Shown here piece by piece: positions 31,835-39,253 of a DNA stretch of 60,115 bases. Positions within the stretch are counted from its first letter, which is position 1; each line of letters begins with the position of its first letter. The DNA comes from an uncultured Cetobacterium sp. (lineage in GTDB: Bacteria; Fusobacteriota; Fusobacteriia; Fusobacteriales; Fusobacteriaceae): contig CASFCG010000017.1 in assembly GCA_949293295.1 (NCBI GenBank), positions 1-60,115 on the forward strand, given 5' to 3'. The translations under genes were made by a program, and so were the position numbers. Under the pieces are notes generated by a model. The model saw only the letters and a list, made by a program, of their open reading frames with translations, did not search any database and was not told the DNA's origin.

Positions 31835-32698
31835 TTAATATAATTTTGCTTTATCTATACAGTTAAATAATTCTAGTTTATGTTTTACAACTTTTTTAGC
31901 TTCCATAATTGCACTTGAAAAAATTTCATGTGGTTCCATCAATTTTTCATTTTCTTTAAGTGTTTCTCTCACTCTTTTAAAAAATACACTCTTAATATCA
32001 CTAGAAATATTTATCTTACATATTCCTAATTTTACAGATTCTGCAATCTCATCATCTGGATTAGCTGAGCCTCCATGTAATACTAATGGTATTCCCACTT
32101 GCTCTCTTATCTCTTTTAATAATTCTAAATTCAGTTTCGGAGTCATCCATTTTGGATATAATCCATGTGACGTTCCTATAGCCACTGCTAAAGTGTCTAT
32201 TCCCGTTTTTTCAACTAACTCTTTGGCTTTTACGGGGTCAGTATAAATTATTTCACTTGCTCCTCCTTCATAAGATTCTCCTAGGTTTCCTATTGTTCCA
32301 AATTCTGCTTCCACAGATATATTTAAAGGTCTAGCTAATTCCACTATCTCTTTTGTAACTCTTATATTCTCTTCAAATGAACAATGTGATGCATCTATCA
32401 TAACAGAAGTAAAACCACACCTAATAGCTCTCATAATCTGCTCTTTAGTTGCTCCATGGTCTAAATGTATTACAGCTGGAACATGAGTTTTCATAGCTCT
32501 TTCTTTTACATACTCTATAAATTCATCTGTTAAGTATTCCAACTCCGATGGATGAATAGCTAAAATTATAGGAGCATTATTTGCTTCACACTCTTCTAAT
32601 GCGGTCTTTAATAACTCAGCACTTCCTATATTATAAGCTCCTACAGCAAATTTTTCTTTTTGAGCAACTCTTAAAAGCTCTTTCATGTTCATTAACAT
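31835..32698 (-). CDS. Class II fructose/tagatose-bisphosphate aldolase family protein
   Basis: The 287-aa zinc-dependent ketose-bisphosphate aldolase splits fructose- or tagatose-1,6-bisphosphate (or a related ketose phosphate). Motifs: VPAVIHLDHG (metal His), SVMIDASHCSFEEN, VEAEFGTIGN, VLHGGSANPDDEI and ICKINISSD. The substrate cannot be decided between FbaA, GatY and KbaY types. It is the last gene of a four-gene operon with fructose-type PTS IIA, IIB and IIC. Confidence 0.92.
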   Translation of the reverse strand: MLMNMKELLRVAQKEKFAVGAYNIGSAELLKTALEECEANNAPIILAIHPSELEYLTDEFIEYVKERAMKTHVPAVIHLDHGATKEQIMRAIRCGFTSVMIDASHCSFEENIRVTKEIVELARPLNISVEAEFGTIGNLGESYEGGASEIIYTDPVKAKELVEKTGIDTLAVAIGTSHGLYPKWMTPKLNLELLKEIREQVGIPLVLHGGSANPDDEIAESVKLGICKINISSDIKSVFFKRVRETLKENEKLMEPHEIFSSAIMEAKKVVKHKLELFNCIDKAKLY

Positions 32699-32741
32699 AA
32701 TTTTACCTCCACTTAGTAATATAATTTATTTAAATACAATT

Positions 32742-33806
32742 TTATAAATTTTCTATTTCAAAATCATCTAGATTCATATCCTCTTCCATAATAAGTTCTC
32801 CCTCTTCTTCCTCTGGAGTTGGAACTTTCTTTGTTATAGATAAAATAGCCGCCATAATACAACTTCCTATGATTAAAGCTGCTGTAAAGCCTAATGGATT
32901 TTGAACAAATGGAATTATGAAGACTCCTCCAGATGGAATACTTGAGCCTACATTCCATACCATTGACAAACCTCCTGCTATCATTCCACTTATTGTACTC
33001 GCAGCTATAACTCTAACTGGGTCTCTTGCTGCTATCGGTATAACCCCTTCCGTTATCATACATAATCCCATCGGAAAAGCTACTTTTGCTCCCTCTATCT
33101 CCGCCTTAGTATATTTATTTCTTGTCAATAAAACAGATAATCCTAAGCCAAGTGGTGGTACCATCGCTACCATTACTTTAACCGCTTCTGGTCCATATAT
33201 CCCATTTAATAAAAGCCCATCAACAAAAATAGAAGCTGTTTTATTCACTGGTCCTCCAAAATCAAATCCAACCATTCCACCTAGGATAGCTCCTGTAAGA
33301 AACTTCCCTTTTCCATCCAAATTAACTAAAAAGTCTAAAAGAAAATTTTGCAATGCTACAATAGGAACTCCTACGATAAAGTACGCTCCTAAACCGCAAA
33401 TTACGATTGCCAATAATGGTAGTAACATCACAGGAACTAATCCTTCCATGGATTTAGGAACTTTTAAGCTTTTCTTTAACCAAAGCACTACAAATCCAAC
33501 AACAAATCCAAATAATATCCCACCTAAAAATCCTGCTTTTATCTCATTTGCTAAATAACCTAAAACTAGCCCTGGTGCTATTCCTGGCTTATCTGCTATT
33601 GAATACGCTATTGATGCACAAAAAACAGGCACAAGTAGATTCATTCCATAAACTCCTAAATTTACAAGAACTTCGCTTATTTTTGTTTCTATTCCAAACC
33701 TCGGTATAATTTGACCTATTGCTATACACAATCCAGCTGCCACAACTAATGGAAGCATAAATGATATACCAGTCAATAGATGTTTTTTTATTTGTAAATT
33801 TTTCAC
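32742..33806 (-). CDS. PTS fructose-family IIC permease
   Basis: The 354-aa membrane component has KKHLLTGISFMLPLVVAAGL at the start, GGMVGFDFGGPVNKTAS (the conserved sugar-site motif of fructose-type IIC) and FPMGLCMITEGVIPIAARDP. Acidic C-terminus. It lies between the IIB gene (34 nt upstream) and the aldolase (43 nt downstream). The sugar may be fructose, a fructose-like hexitol or another ketose precursor. Confidence 0.93.
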   Translation of the reverse strand: MKNLQIKKHLLTGISFMLPLVVAAGLCIAIGQIIPRFGIETKISEVLVNLGVYGMNLLVPVFCASIAYSIADKPGIAPGLVLGYLANEIKAGFLGGILFGFVVGFVVLWLKKSLKVPKSMEGLVPVMLLPLLAIVICGLGAYFIVGVPIVALQNFLLDFLVNLDGKGKFLTGAILGGMVGFDFGGPVNKTASIFVDGLLLNGIYGPEAVKVMVAMVPPLGLGLSVLLTRNKYTKAEIEGAKVAFPMGLCMITEGVIPIAARDPVRVIAASTISGMIAGGLSMVWNVGSSIPSGGVFIIPFVQNPLGFTAALIIGSCIMAAILSITKKVPTPEEEEGELIMEEDMNLDDFEIENL

Positions 33807-33840
33807 AACTCTCCCTCCTTATAACGAAAGAAATTTTACT

Positions 33841-34152
33841 TTAAAGGCTTGCTTCTAATTTTTCATACAACTTCACCGTTCCCTTAATTGCAACACTAGT
33901 CGGTACTTTAATAACTTTTTTCCCTTTAAATCTCTCCGTTCCAATCTTTATATCCGTGGCTAAAATTACAAAGTCTGCATTTTTTATATCCTCAGGGGAT
34001 AACTCATTTTCAACTCCCATTGACCCTTGTGTTTCTATATTCACTATATGTCCTCTCTCTTTTCCAACACTTAACAATTTTTTTTGAGCCATAAATGTGT
34101 GAGCTAACCCTGCCGTACACGCACAAACTCCAACAATTCTCATAATCACCAC
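33841..34152 (-). CDS. PTS fructose-family IIB component
   Basis: This 103-aa phosphocarrier has the phospho-cysteine in VGVCACTAGLAHTFMA, the classic fructose-IIB signature, and a later DFVILATDIKI strand. It overlaps the IIA gene by 7 nt. It is a separate polypeptide here, whereas FruA is often a IIABC fusion. Confidence 0.93.
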   Translation of the reverse strand: MVIMRIVGVCACTAGLAHTFMAQKKLLSVGKERGHIVNIETQGSMGVENELSPEDIKNADFVILATDIKIGTERFKGKKVIKVPTSVAIKGTVKLYEKLEASL

Positions 34153-34595
34153 TCCTTTTCTAAAATCTTTATAATCTCTTTTTTATCTTTCAATTCTTTT
34201 ATCATGTTTATATTTTCTTCTTCTGAAAGATTTCCAGCTATCCTCGAAAGTAATCTCAGATGAACTTCATTTTTATCCTCCAATTTCACAGCAAATAGCA
34301 CAACTAAATCCACGGGTAAACCATCCAAACTCTCCCATTCAATTTTTTGCTTTAACTTAGCAACTAATATTGTGGTTTCTTTTACTCCACTTGATTTTCC
34401 ATGTGGCAACGCTAATCCATTTTCAATACCAGTGATACCCTCCTCCTCTCTTCTGTATATATCTTTAATAAACAGATTTTTATCCAATAATTTCCCCATA
34501 CTCCATAACTTCTCAGCAAAAAAATCAATCAGTTCCTCTTTCGTTCTAGCTTCAACCTCTAATAAAATATTCTCTTCATTTAGTATTTTATTCAT
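34146..34595 (-). CDS. PTS fructose/mannitol-family IIA component
   Basis: This 149-aa IIA domain has the phosphorylated His in GLALPHGKSSGVKE, then LDGLPVDLVVLFAV and a C-terminal HLRLLSRIAGNLSEEE, typical of the PTS_EIIA_2 family. It is the first gene of the IIA-IIB-IIC-aldolase operon and is divergent from the PRD activator, which is its likely regulator. The ATG follows AAAGGTGAG. Confidence 0.92.
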   Translation of the reverse strand: MNKILNEENILLEVEARTKEELIDFFAEKLWSMGKLLDKNLFIKDIYRREEEGITGIENGLALPHGKSSGVKETTILVAKLKQKIEWESLDGLPVDLVVLFAVKLEDKNEVHLRLLSRIAGNLSEEENINMIKELKDKKEIIKILEKEW

Positions 34596-34809
34596 TTATC
34601 TCACCTTTTTTTATTTTCTTGTATCTCAATTTTATCATCTTTTCCATTTTCTACAAGATTATATTTGTTTCAATATTATACGAAAAATATTTTTTCAAAA
34701 TAAAAAGAATAAAGTTTTTTCATTGCATTTTGAAATAGTTTTTAAAAACGAAAATACTAAAAAATGCTATAATGAGTTAAGTATTATTTTTTTATTCAAG
34801 GAGAAAATT

Positions 34810-36819
34810 ATGAGTTTAAATAAAAAACATTTTGAATTACTTCTTTCATTAGAAAAATTAAATACTTTAACTGAATTGTCTACATTCTTGAATACTTCTG
34901 AAAGAAATATCAGATATCAAATAGAAGAATTAAATTTTGAATTGAAAGAGGAATACCGAATTACAATAAATAAGCAAAATATAACTTGGTCAGGTATATA
35001 TGCTCCTTATGAGCTTGTTTTTAAAGACCTTAATAAAATTTATTATTCATTCTCTACGACAGAAAGAACAGCATTGTTTATTCTCTATTCTTTGGTGTTT
35101 AAAGAAAGTATAAATATAGCTCTATTTAGTAAAAAATTAGAAGTTTCCAAACCAACCTTAAAAGCTGATATGAAACTGTTACAGGAAAAATTAAAGGAAA
35201 GTAAAATATATCTTTTGCAAAATGACAGTTTAGATTATTATTTTGAATATAGCGATATAAATTTTTGTTTTTTTATAATCTCTTTTTTAAATAAGTATAT
35301 TATTTTTAAAAATGGCAAATTCAATCCAAGAAAAAAATCTTTTTTTTACTCCTATTTTTTTGAAAAATTGGAACCTAATAAAATATTTGAAATTAATACT
35401 ATAGCTTTAAATAAAATTAGAAATAATATCTCCATCTCTGATGATGCTTTCAATCTATTTATTATCTTTATTTGTCTTTTAAAATTCTATAACCCTAATC
35501 TACAATACAAAGAAAATATAAATTTCTTTAAGGATTCTTACGAATTTGCAATTATAAATGAAATATTTCCTGATTTAACTTTAGATTACAAGCTATGGCT
35601 CTGCGATTTCCTGATTGGAATATCTTACAACATAAAAAATCCATTAAATATTTTTGAAAATTGGTTAAACATTGAAATAGAAACCTATAAAATTATTTTA
35701 GAATACTCAAATTTAAAAAACGTCTCTTTAACTGAAGATAAAATTTTACATCAAGAGCTACTTAATCACTTGAAACCTTTACTGTATAGAAGTTTAAAAA
35801 ATATGACTTTAGGTAGCTCGATACTAAGAGAAATTAAACATGATTATAATGATTCTTTCGAAATTTGTAAGAATATTTTCCTTAATTTTGAAAAAAATTT
35901 AAATCTAAAAATTTCCGATGACGAAATAGCGTTTGTAGTGCTACTTTTTGAAAGAGCAATCCAAAGAACTCTTAAAAATAAAAAAATTAAAAACATAGCT
36001 ATAATTTGCAATTTTGGTATTAGTACATCTAGCTTTTTAAAAATGAGATTAAAAGATTTATTCAAAATTAATACTATTCACACCTATTCATTACAGGAAT
36101 ACCAAAATATTATAAATAAAAAATTTGATTTAATAATTACAACTATTGATTTAGAAGAAAGAGTTGATAAGATTCCAATAGTTAAGGTCAGCCCTATATT
36201 AACTAAAACTGATATTGAAACACTAAAAAAATTCTCGTTTGATATTTCCATGATTAACACTGAAGAATTTATTTCTGAAATAGAAAATTTCTGTGATAAT
36301 TTAGAAGTTGAAAAATTGAAAAACTTGATAAAAAACAAATATTCCTCTTTTTTCTACGAAAAACCATTGGAAAATAATAATAAATTTATAGAACCAGACC
36401 TATTTTATGAAGTTGAGGAAGTTAGTTCTATAGAGGAAGGGATAAAAATATGTGCATCTTTGCTATTAAAACACAACTATATTGACAAATCCTATATAAA
36501 CGCTTTGCTTAAATCAACTCTTTCAAATAAAAATGATAATATTTATATAGGCGATAAAACAATTTTTCCCCATTGTTCAAACGAAAATAATGTGTTTGAC
36601 ACAAAATTTAGTTTTCTAAAATTAAAAAAGCCTATTCTATTTAAAGATAAAAAATGTAGCCTAATCATATGTTTTTGTACAAACCAAAAGAATATTTATC
36701 ATGATTTCTTATTCAACCTGTTTGAAATATTAGAAAAAAGAGAGGATGAATTTATTAGCTTATCTTTGATTGAACTCTACGATTATTTGAGAAGATATAA
36801 AAAAATTTCTGTAGATTGA
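34810..36819 (+). CDS. PRD-containing PTS-controlled transcriptional activator (MtlR/LicR type)
   Basis: This 669-aa regulator has, in order, an N-terminal HTH (NKKHFELLLSLEKLNTLTEL), a second HTH (KLEVSKPTLKADMKLLQEKL), one or two PRD regions (~290-500; PRD2 with HLKPLLYRSLKNM), a IIB-like domain (IAIICNFGISTSSFL with Cys) and a C-terminal IIA-like domain (TIFPHCSNEN with His). PTS phosphorylation of these sites normally sets activity according to sugar supply. I start at ATG 34810, after AAGGAG. The open frame extends further upstream, but that part is antisense to the IIA gene. It is divergent from the PTS operon it probably activates. Confidence 0.88.
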   Translation: MSLNKKHFELLLSLEKLNTLTELSTFLNTSERNIRYQIEELNFELKEEYRITINKQNITWSGIYAPYELVFKDLNKIYYSFSTTERTALFILYSLVFKESINIALFSKKLEVSKPTLKADMKLLQEKLKESKIYLLQNDSLDYYFEYSDINFCFFIISFLNKYIIFKNGKFNPRKKSFFYSYFFEKLEPNKIFEINTIALNKIRNNISISDDAFNLFIIFICLLKFYNPNLQYKENINFFKDSYEFAIINEIFPDLTLDYKLWLCDFLIGISYNIKNPLNIFENWLNIEIETYKIILEYSNLKNVSLTEDKILHQELLNHLKPLLYRSLKNMTLGSSILREIKHDYNDSFEICKNIFLNFEKNLNLKISDDEIAFVVLLFERAIQRTLKNKKIKNIAIICNFGISTSSFLKMRLKDLFKINTIHTYSLQEYQNIINKKFDLIITTIDLEERVDKIPIVKVSPILTKTDIETLKKFSFDISMINTEEFISEIENFCDNLEVEKLKNLIKNKYSSFFYEKPLENNNKFIEPDLFYEVEEVSSIEEGIKICASLLLKHNYIDKSYINALLKSTLSNKNDNIYIGDKTIFPHCSNENNVFDTKFSFLKLKKPILFKDKKCSLIICFCTNQKNIYHDFLFNLFEILEKREDEFISLSLIELYDYLRRYKKISVD

Positions 36820-36823
36820 TTTT

Positions 36824-36848
36824 AGGGCTTTCTATAGAAAGCCCTTTT
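36824..36848 (+). terminator. Terminator of the PRD activator gene
   Basis: GGGCTTTC and GAAAGCCC with a TATA loop, flanked by A- and T-runs. It starts 5 nt after the stop codon. Confidence 0.88.
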
Positions 36849-36978
36849 AAAAATAATTTTGTGCATCTATCACTTGTCTCCTATATTCTCTTTTCAAATC
36901 CAATACTCTAGTAGATAATTTTTCAGATTTTTTATATATAAATAAAAGTTAAGATATGACACTCAACAATATAAAAAA

Positions 36979-37005
36979 ACTGAAAGTACTTTATTTACTT
37001 TCAGT
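36979..37005 (-). terminator. Terminator of the small acidic-protein gene
   Basis: ACTGAAAGTA and TACTTTCAGT with a 7-nt loop, followed on the minus strand by T7. It lies about 105 nt after the stop of the 93-aa gene. Confidence 0.8.
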
Positions 37006-37109
37006 CTTAAAAACTAATAATTGCGACCAATGATATATAAAATTATCTAGTTCTCTTAAAACTACACTTTCTTATTTTGGCACAGAAAACTATTTCTTTT
37101 ATCTTTAAA

Positions 37110-37391
37110 TTAAAAAAATACTACCTCTGCTGTAGCCTCATACCATTCACCCTCATCATCACAACCAAATTCTAAGAAAAAATTCACTTGCACATCTTCC
37201 AAAGTAAAACCAATACAATTTTCATCCTCAATTACAAAAAACTCAATCTTTTTAAATTTCATAGCCTCAAGCTTTCCACGTAAGTCCTCTCTCATCTCAA
37301 AAAGTTCATATACATCCTCTTTGATAAAAAACTCTCTCTTTTCAAACTCTCGATTGATTCCTTCAATCTTTTTTATCAACTCTTCGTTCAT
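37110..37391 (-). CDS. Small acidic hypothetical protein
   Basis: I do not recognise this family. The 93-aa product is very acidic (roughly 29 Asp/Glu against 16 Lys/Arg), with a predicted helical N-terminal half and a beta-rich C-terminal half ending in EVVFF. The start is the ATG at 37391 with GGAGAGG 6-12 nt upstream. It lies just downstream of a decayed DpnII-like restriction locus and has its own terminator. High acidity occurs in immunity proteins and DNA mimics, but nothing specific supports that here. Confidence 0.65.
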   Translation of the reverse strand: MNEELIKKIEGINREFEKREFFIKEDVYELFEMREDLRGKLEAMKFKKIEFFVIEDENCIGFTLEDVQVNFFLEFGCDDEGEWYEATAEVVFF

Positions 37392-37531
37392 TAAAACCCT
37401 CTCCATATTTTAAATTTTATACTTTTCCAAATCTTTACAAAAAATAGAACAAATTTAATTTTTTTTATTTCAAATGGAATCTTTTTTATAGCTCTTTCCA
37501 TTTGTTGTTCTATATCCTTTTCATTTTTCAT
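37391..37531 (-). CDS. Possible 46-aa basic small ORF
   Basis: Begins MKNEKDIEQQMERAIKKIP with GAGG 9 nt upstream and ends in a TAATG overlap with the acidic-protein gene. Lys-rich, with no recognised family. It could be a remnant within the decayed restriction locus or a chance ORF. Confidence 0.25.
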   Translation of the reverse strand: MKNEKDIEQQMERAIKKIPFEIKKIKFVLFFVKIWKSIKFKIWRGF

Positions 37532-37563
37532 AACAATAAACCTCACAGTTATCATTTTTTCAT

Positions 37564-37728
37564 CTAACTTTTAATCTCTTCAATAAAACCATGTAATGTT
37601 GTTAAGTGATTCAACTTTAGAGAAACCTTATTTATGTTTTTTCTAACTTTTTCGAAGTCAACAAAGTAATCTAAAGTAACGTTTGTTTCTATCAATTGCG
37701 ATAAAAATAGACTAAAATCTTTTTTCAT
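37564..37728 (-). pseudogene. Truncated DpnII/MboI-family restriction endonuclease (N-terminal fragment)
   Basis: A 54-codon ORF starts at ATG 37728 with GAGGTGGGGG upstream, 10 nt after the methylase remnant. Its sequence (LDYFVDFEKVRKNINKVSLK, then LNHLTTL) aligns with the N-terminal part of DpnII-type GATC endonucleases (TYYTDFPKVYKNVSSIKVAL, then NIMNSL), recalled from the family. It ends at TAG after residue 54, whereas the family is about 280-290 aa. The catalytic region is absent, so it is not a working nuclease. Confidence 0.72.
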
Positions 37729-37738
37729 TTCCCCCACC

Positions 37739-38652
37739 TCAAAACAGTTTCAACTCATTTTCATTAGTGTAATTTTTTATTAAAATCTCTTTAACCTTTC
37801 CTCTCTCATCTCCCTTAGAATTTATATTTCTTCTCGCTTCAATTCTTTCAATAAAAAACTCTTTGTATAACTCATCAAAAAAGTTATCATTTATATCTAA
37901 ATTTTTGGGGTCAGAATTGCTAAGTAAAAACTTTCCTCCGCTTCTAGCTATTTTTTTTACAAAAAACAGCCAGTTTTTCCTGCTGCTTATCATTAAAACT
38001 ACTCTTATTATACGTTACAAATCCATTTTTTGTAATTGGTCGATATGGAGGATCTAAATGCTTCTGATATCTCACTCTCTAAAATAAAATAGTCTCCCTC
38101 CCTAATCTCTACAACTCTTTCATTATTTCTCATCATATTTAGTTTTTGCAAAATTAATAACAAATTTTCTCTCTCAAATAGATTGAGTTTTTTCTTTTTT
38201 CCAAAAGGCACATTAAACTCTCCCCTTGAATTTTCCCTGTACAATCCATTATAACAACTTTTATTTAAAAAAATAAAATCTCTTGCAATTTTTATAGAAT
38301 CACTTTCTTCCAAATTGAATTGTTTTCTAATCAAATAAAATATTTTTTCTTTTTCCTCAATAGTTGCCAACGAGTTATAACGCGTTTCTAACTTGAGCAA
38401 CTCATCCATCAAAGAATTTACATCATCTCTAATTACTCTATATGTTGTAATCAATTTTTTATTTATATCATTGATTATAATTTTTTTTATATTTGTTTCT
38501 TCTAGAGACTCTAATATACTGAAAAAAAGTGCCCCTCCTCCCACAAAGGGTTCTATATATATCCTACTTGTGTAATTAATTTTTTTCAATAACACAGGTA
38601 AAAGCTGTGTTTTTCCACCAGCCCATTTGATAAAAGGTTTGATTTTTTTCAT
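37739..38652 (-). pseudogene. dam: Broken D12-class Dam-type adenine methylase (GATC)
   Basis: The N-terminal frame has FIKWAGGKTQLLPVLLKK (AdoMet motif) and YIEPFVGGGALFF, ending at EGDYFILESEISEAF. The frame then changes (38049-38063), and a second frame reads LDPPYRPITKNGFVTYN (catalytic DPPY). A second change at an A8 tract (37951-37958) leads into a third frame reading KKIARSGGKFLLSNSDPKN to the end at 37739. Joined, the pieces give a full ~300-aa methylase like M.DpnII. Two independent frameshifts make it a pseudogene unless both are sequencing errors. It is followed directly by the endonuclease fragment. Confidence 0.87.
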
Positions 38653-38714
38653 CTCTAATCTCTCCCTGTAAATCTCTTAAAGTTTAGTAAAAAATGACGA
38701 AAAACAATAAACTT

Positions 38715-39008
38715 CTATATCTTTTCTATATCTATCACCATCGGGAAATATGGAACTTTTAATACCTTAAAAATCCTATAATCACTGTTTTTATCAATAC
38801 TATCATCTAAATATACATCTATATTTGAAACAACTATTTTTTTTACTCCATCCAGTTTTGAATCTATTCTCTTTAGCAATTCAACTTGAATTTTAAACAT
38901 AACGGGACAACACTTACTCCCTTTAGTGCATGGCTTATGTAATCTAATACTATTTATCTTCTTTGATTTCAAATACTCTAAAACATCATTTTCAATTATT
39001 ATCTTCAT
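38715..39008 (-). CDS. CC/Se-motif family protein (HesB-like)
   Basis: The 97-aa protein resembles the small HesB-like group that carries a Cys-Cys or Cys-Sec pair: SIRLHKPCTKGSKCCPVMFK has the CC pair at about residues 33-34. Members are related to A-type Fe-S carriers, but their role is not established. Here both positions are Cys (no in-frame TGA). The start ATG follows GAGTGAG. It stands upstream of the methylase pseudogene on the same strand, 62 nt away. Confidence 0.6.
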   Translation of the reverse strand: MKIIIENDVLEYLKSKKINSIRLHKPCTKGSKCCPVMFKIQVELLKRIDSKLDGVKKIVVSNIDVYLDDSIDKNSDYRIFKVLKVPYFPMVIDIEKI

Positions 39009-39253
39009 TTTCTCACTCCATATTTACTTTTCTTTATAATATCATATTTTTTAAATATTATAAATAAAAATTATATAAATCAGTATTGTATTTTATTCTA
39101 TTTTTTCCGTGTTTTTTATATTTTTAACTTCATGCTGCTTAAAGAGATAGTATATTTAGTATAATTATAATAATTTATATATTCTCTACCCTTGTTGTAT
39201 GTAGAAAAATTTATTGTCATAATATATAATATAAAAAAATGGAGGTTATAGAT

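Noticed and set aside
32917-33558. 213-codon plus-strand ORF
   Set aside because: It is the complement of the fructose-type IIC gene; its composition (Pro/Thr/Ile-rich, no start signals) is a frame shadow.
34372-34809. Long in-frame upstream extension of the PRD activator
   Set aside because: It is antisense to the PTS IIA gene, lacks a ribosome-binding site, and the ATG at 34810 has AAGGAG and begins the recognisable HTH.
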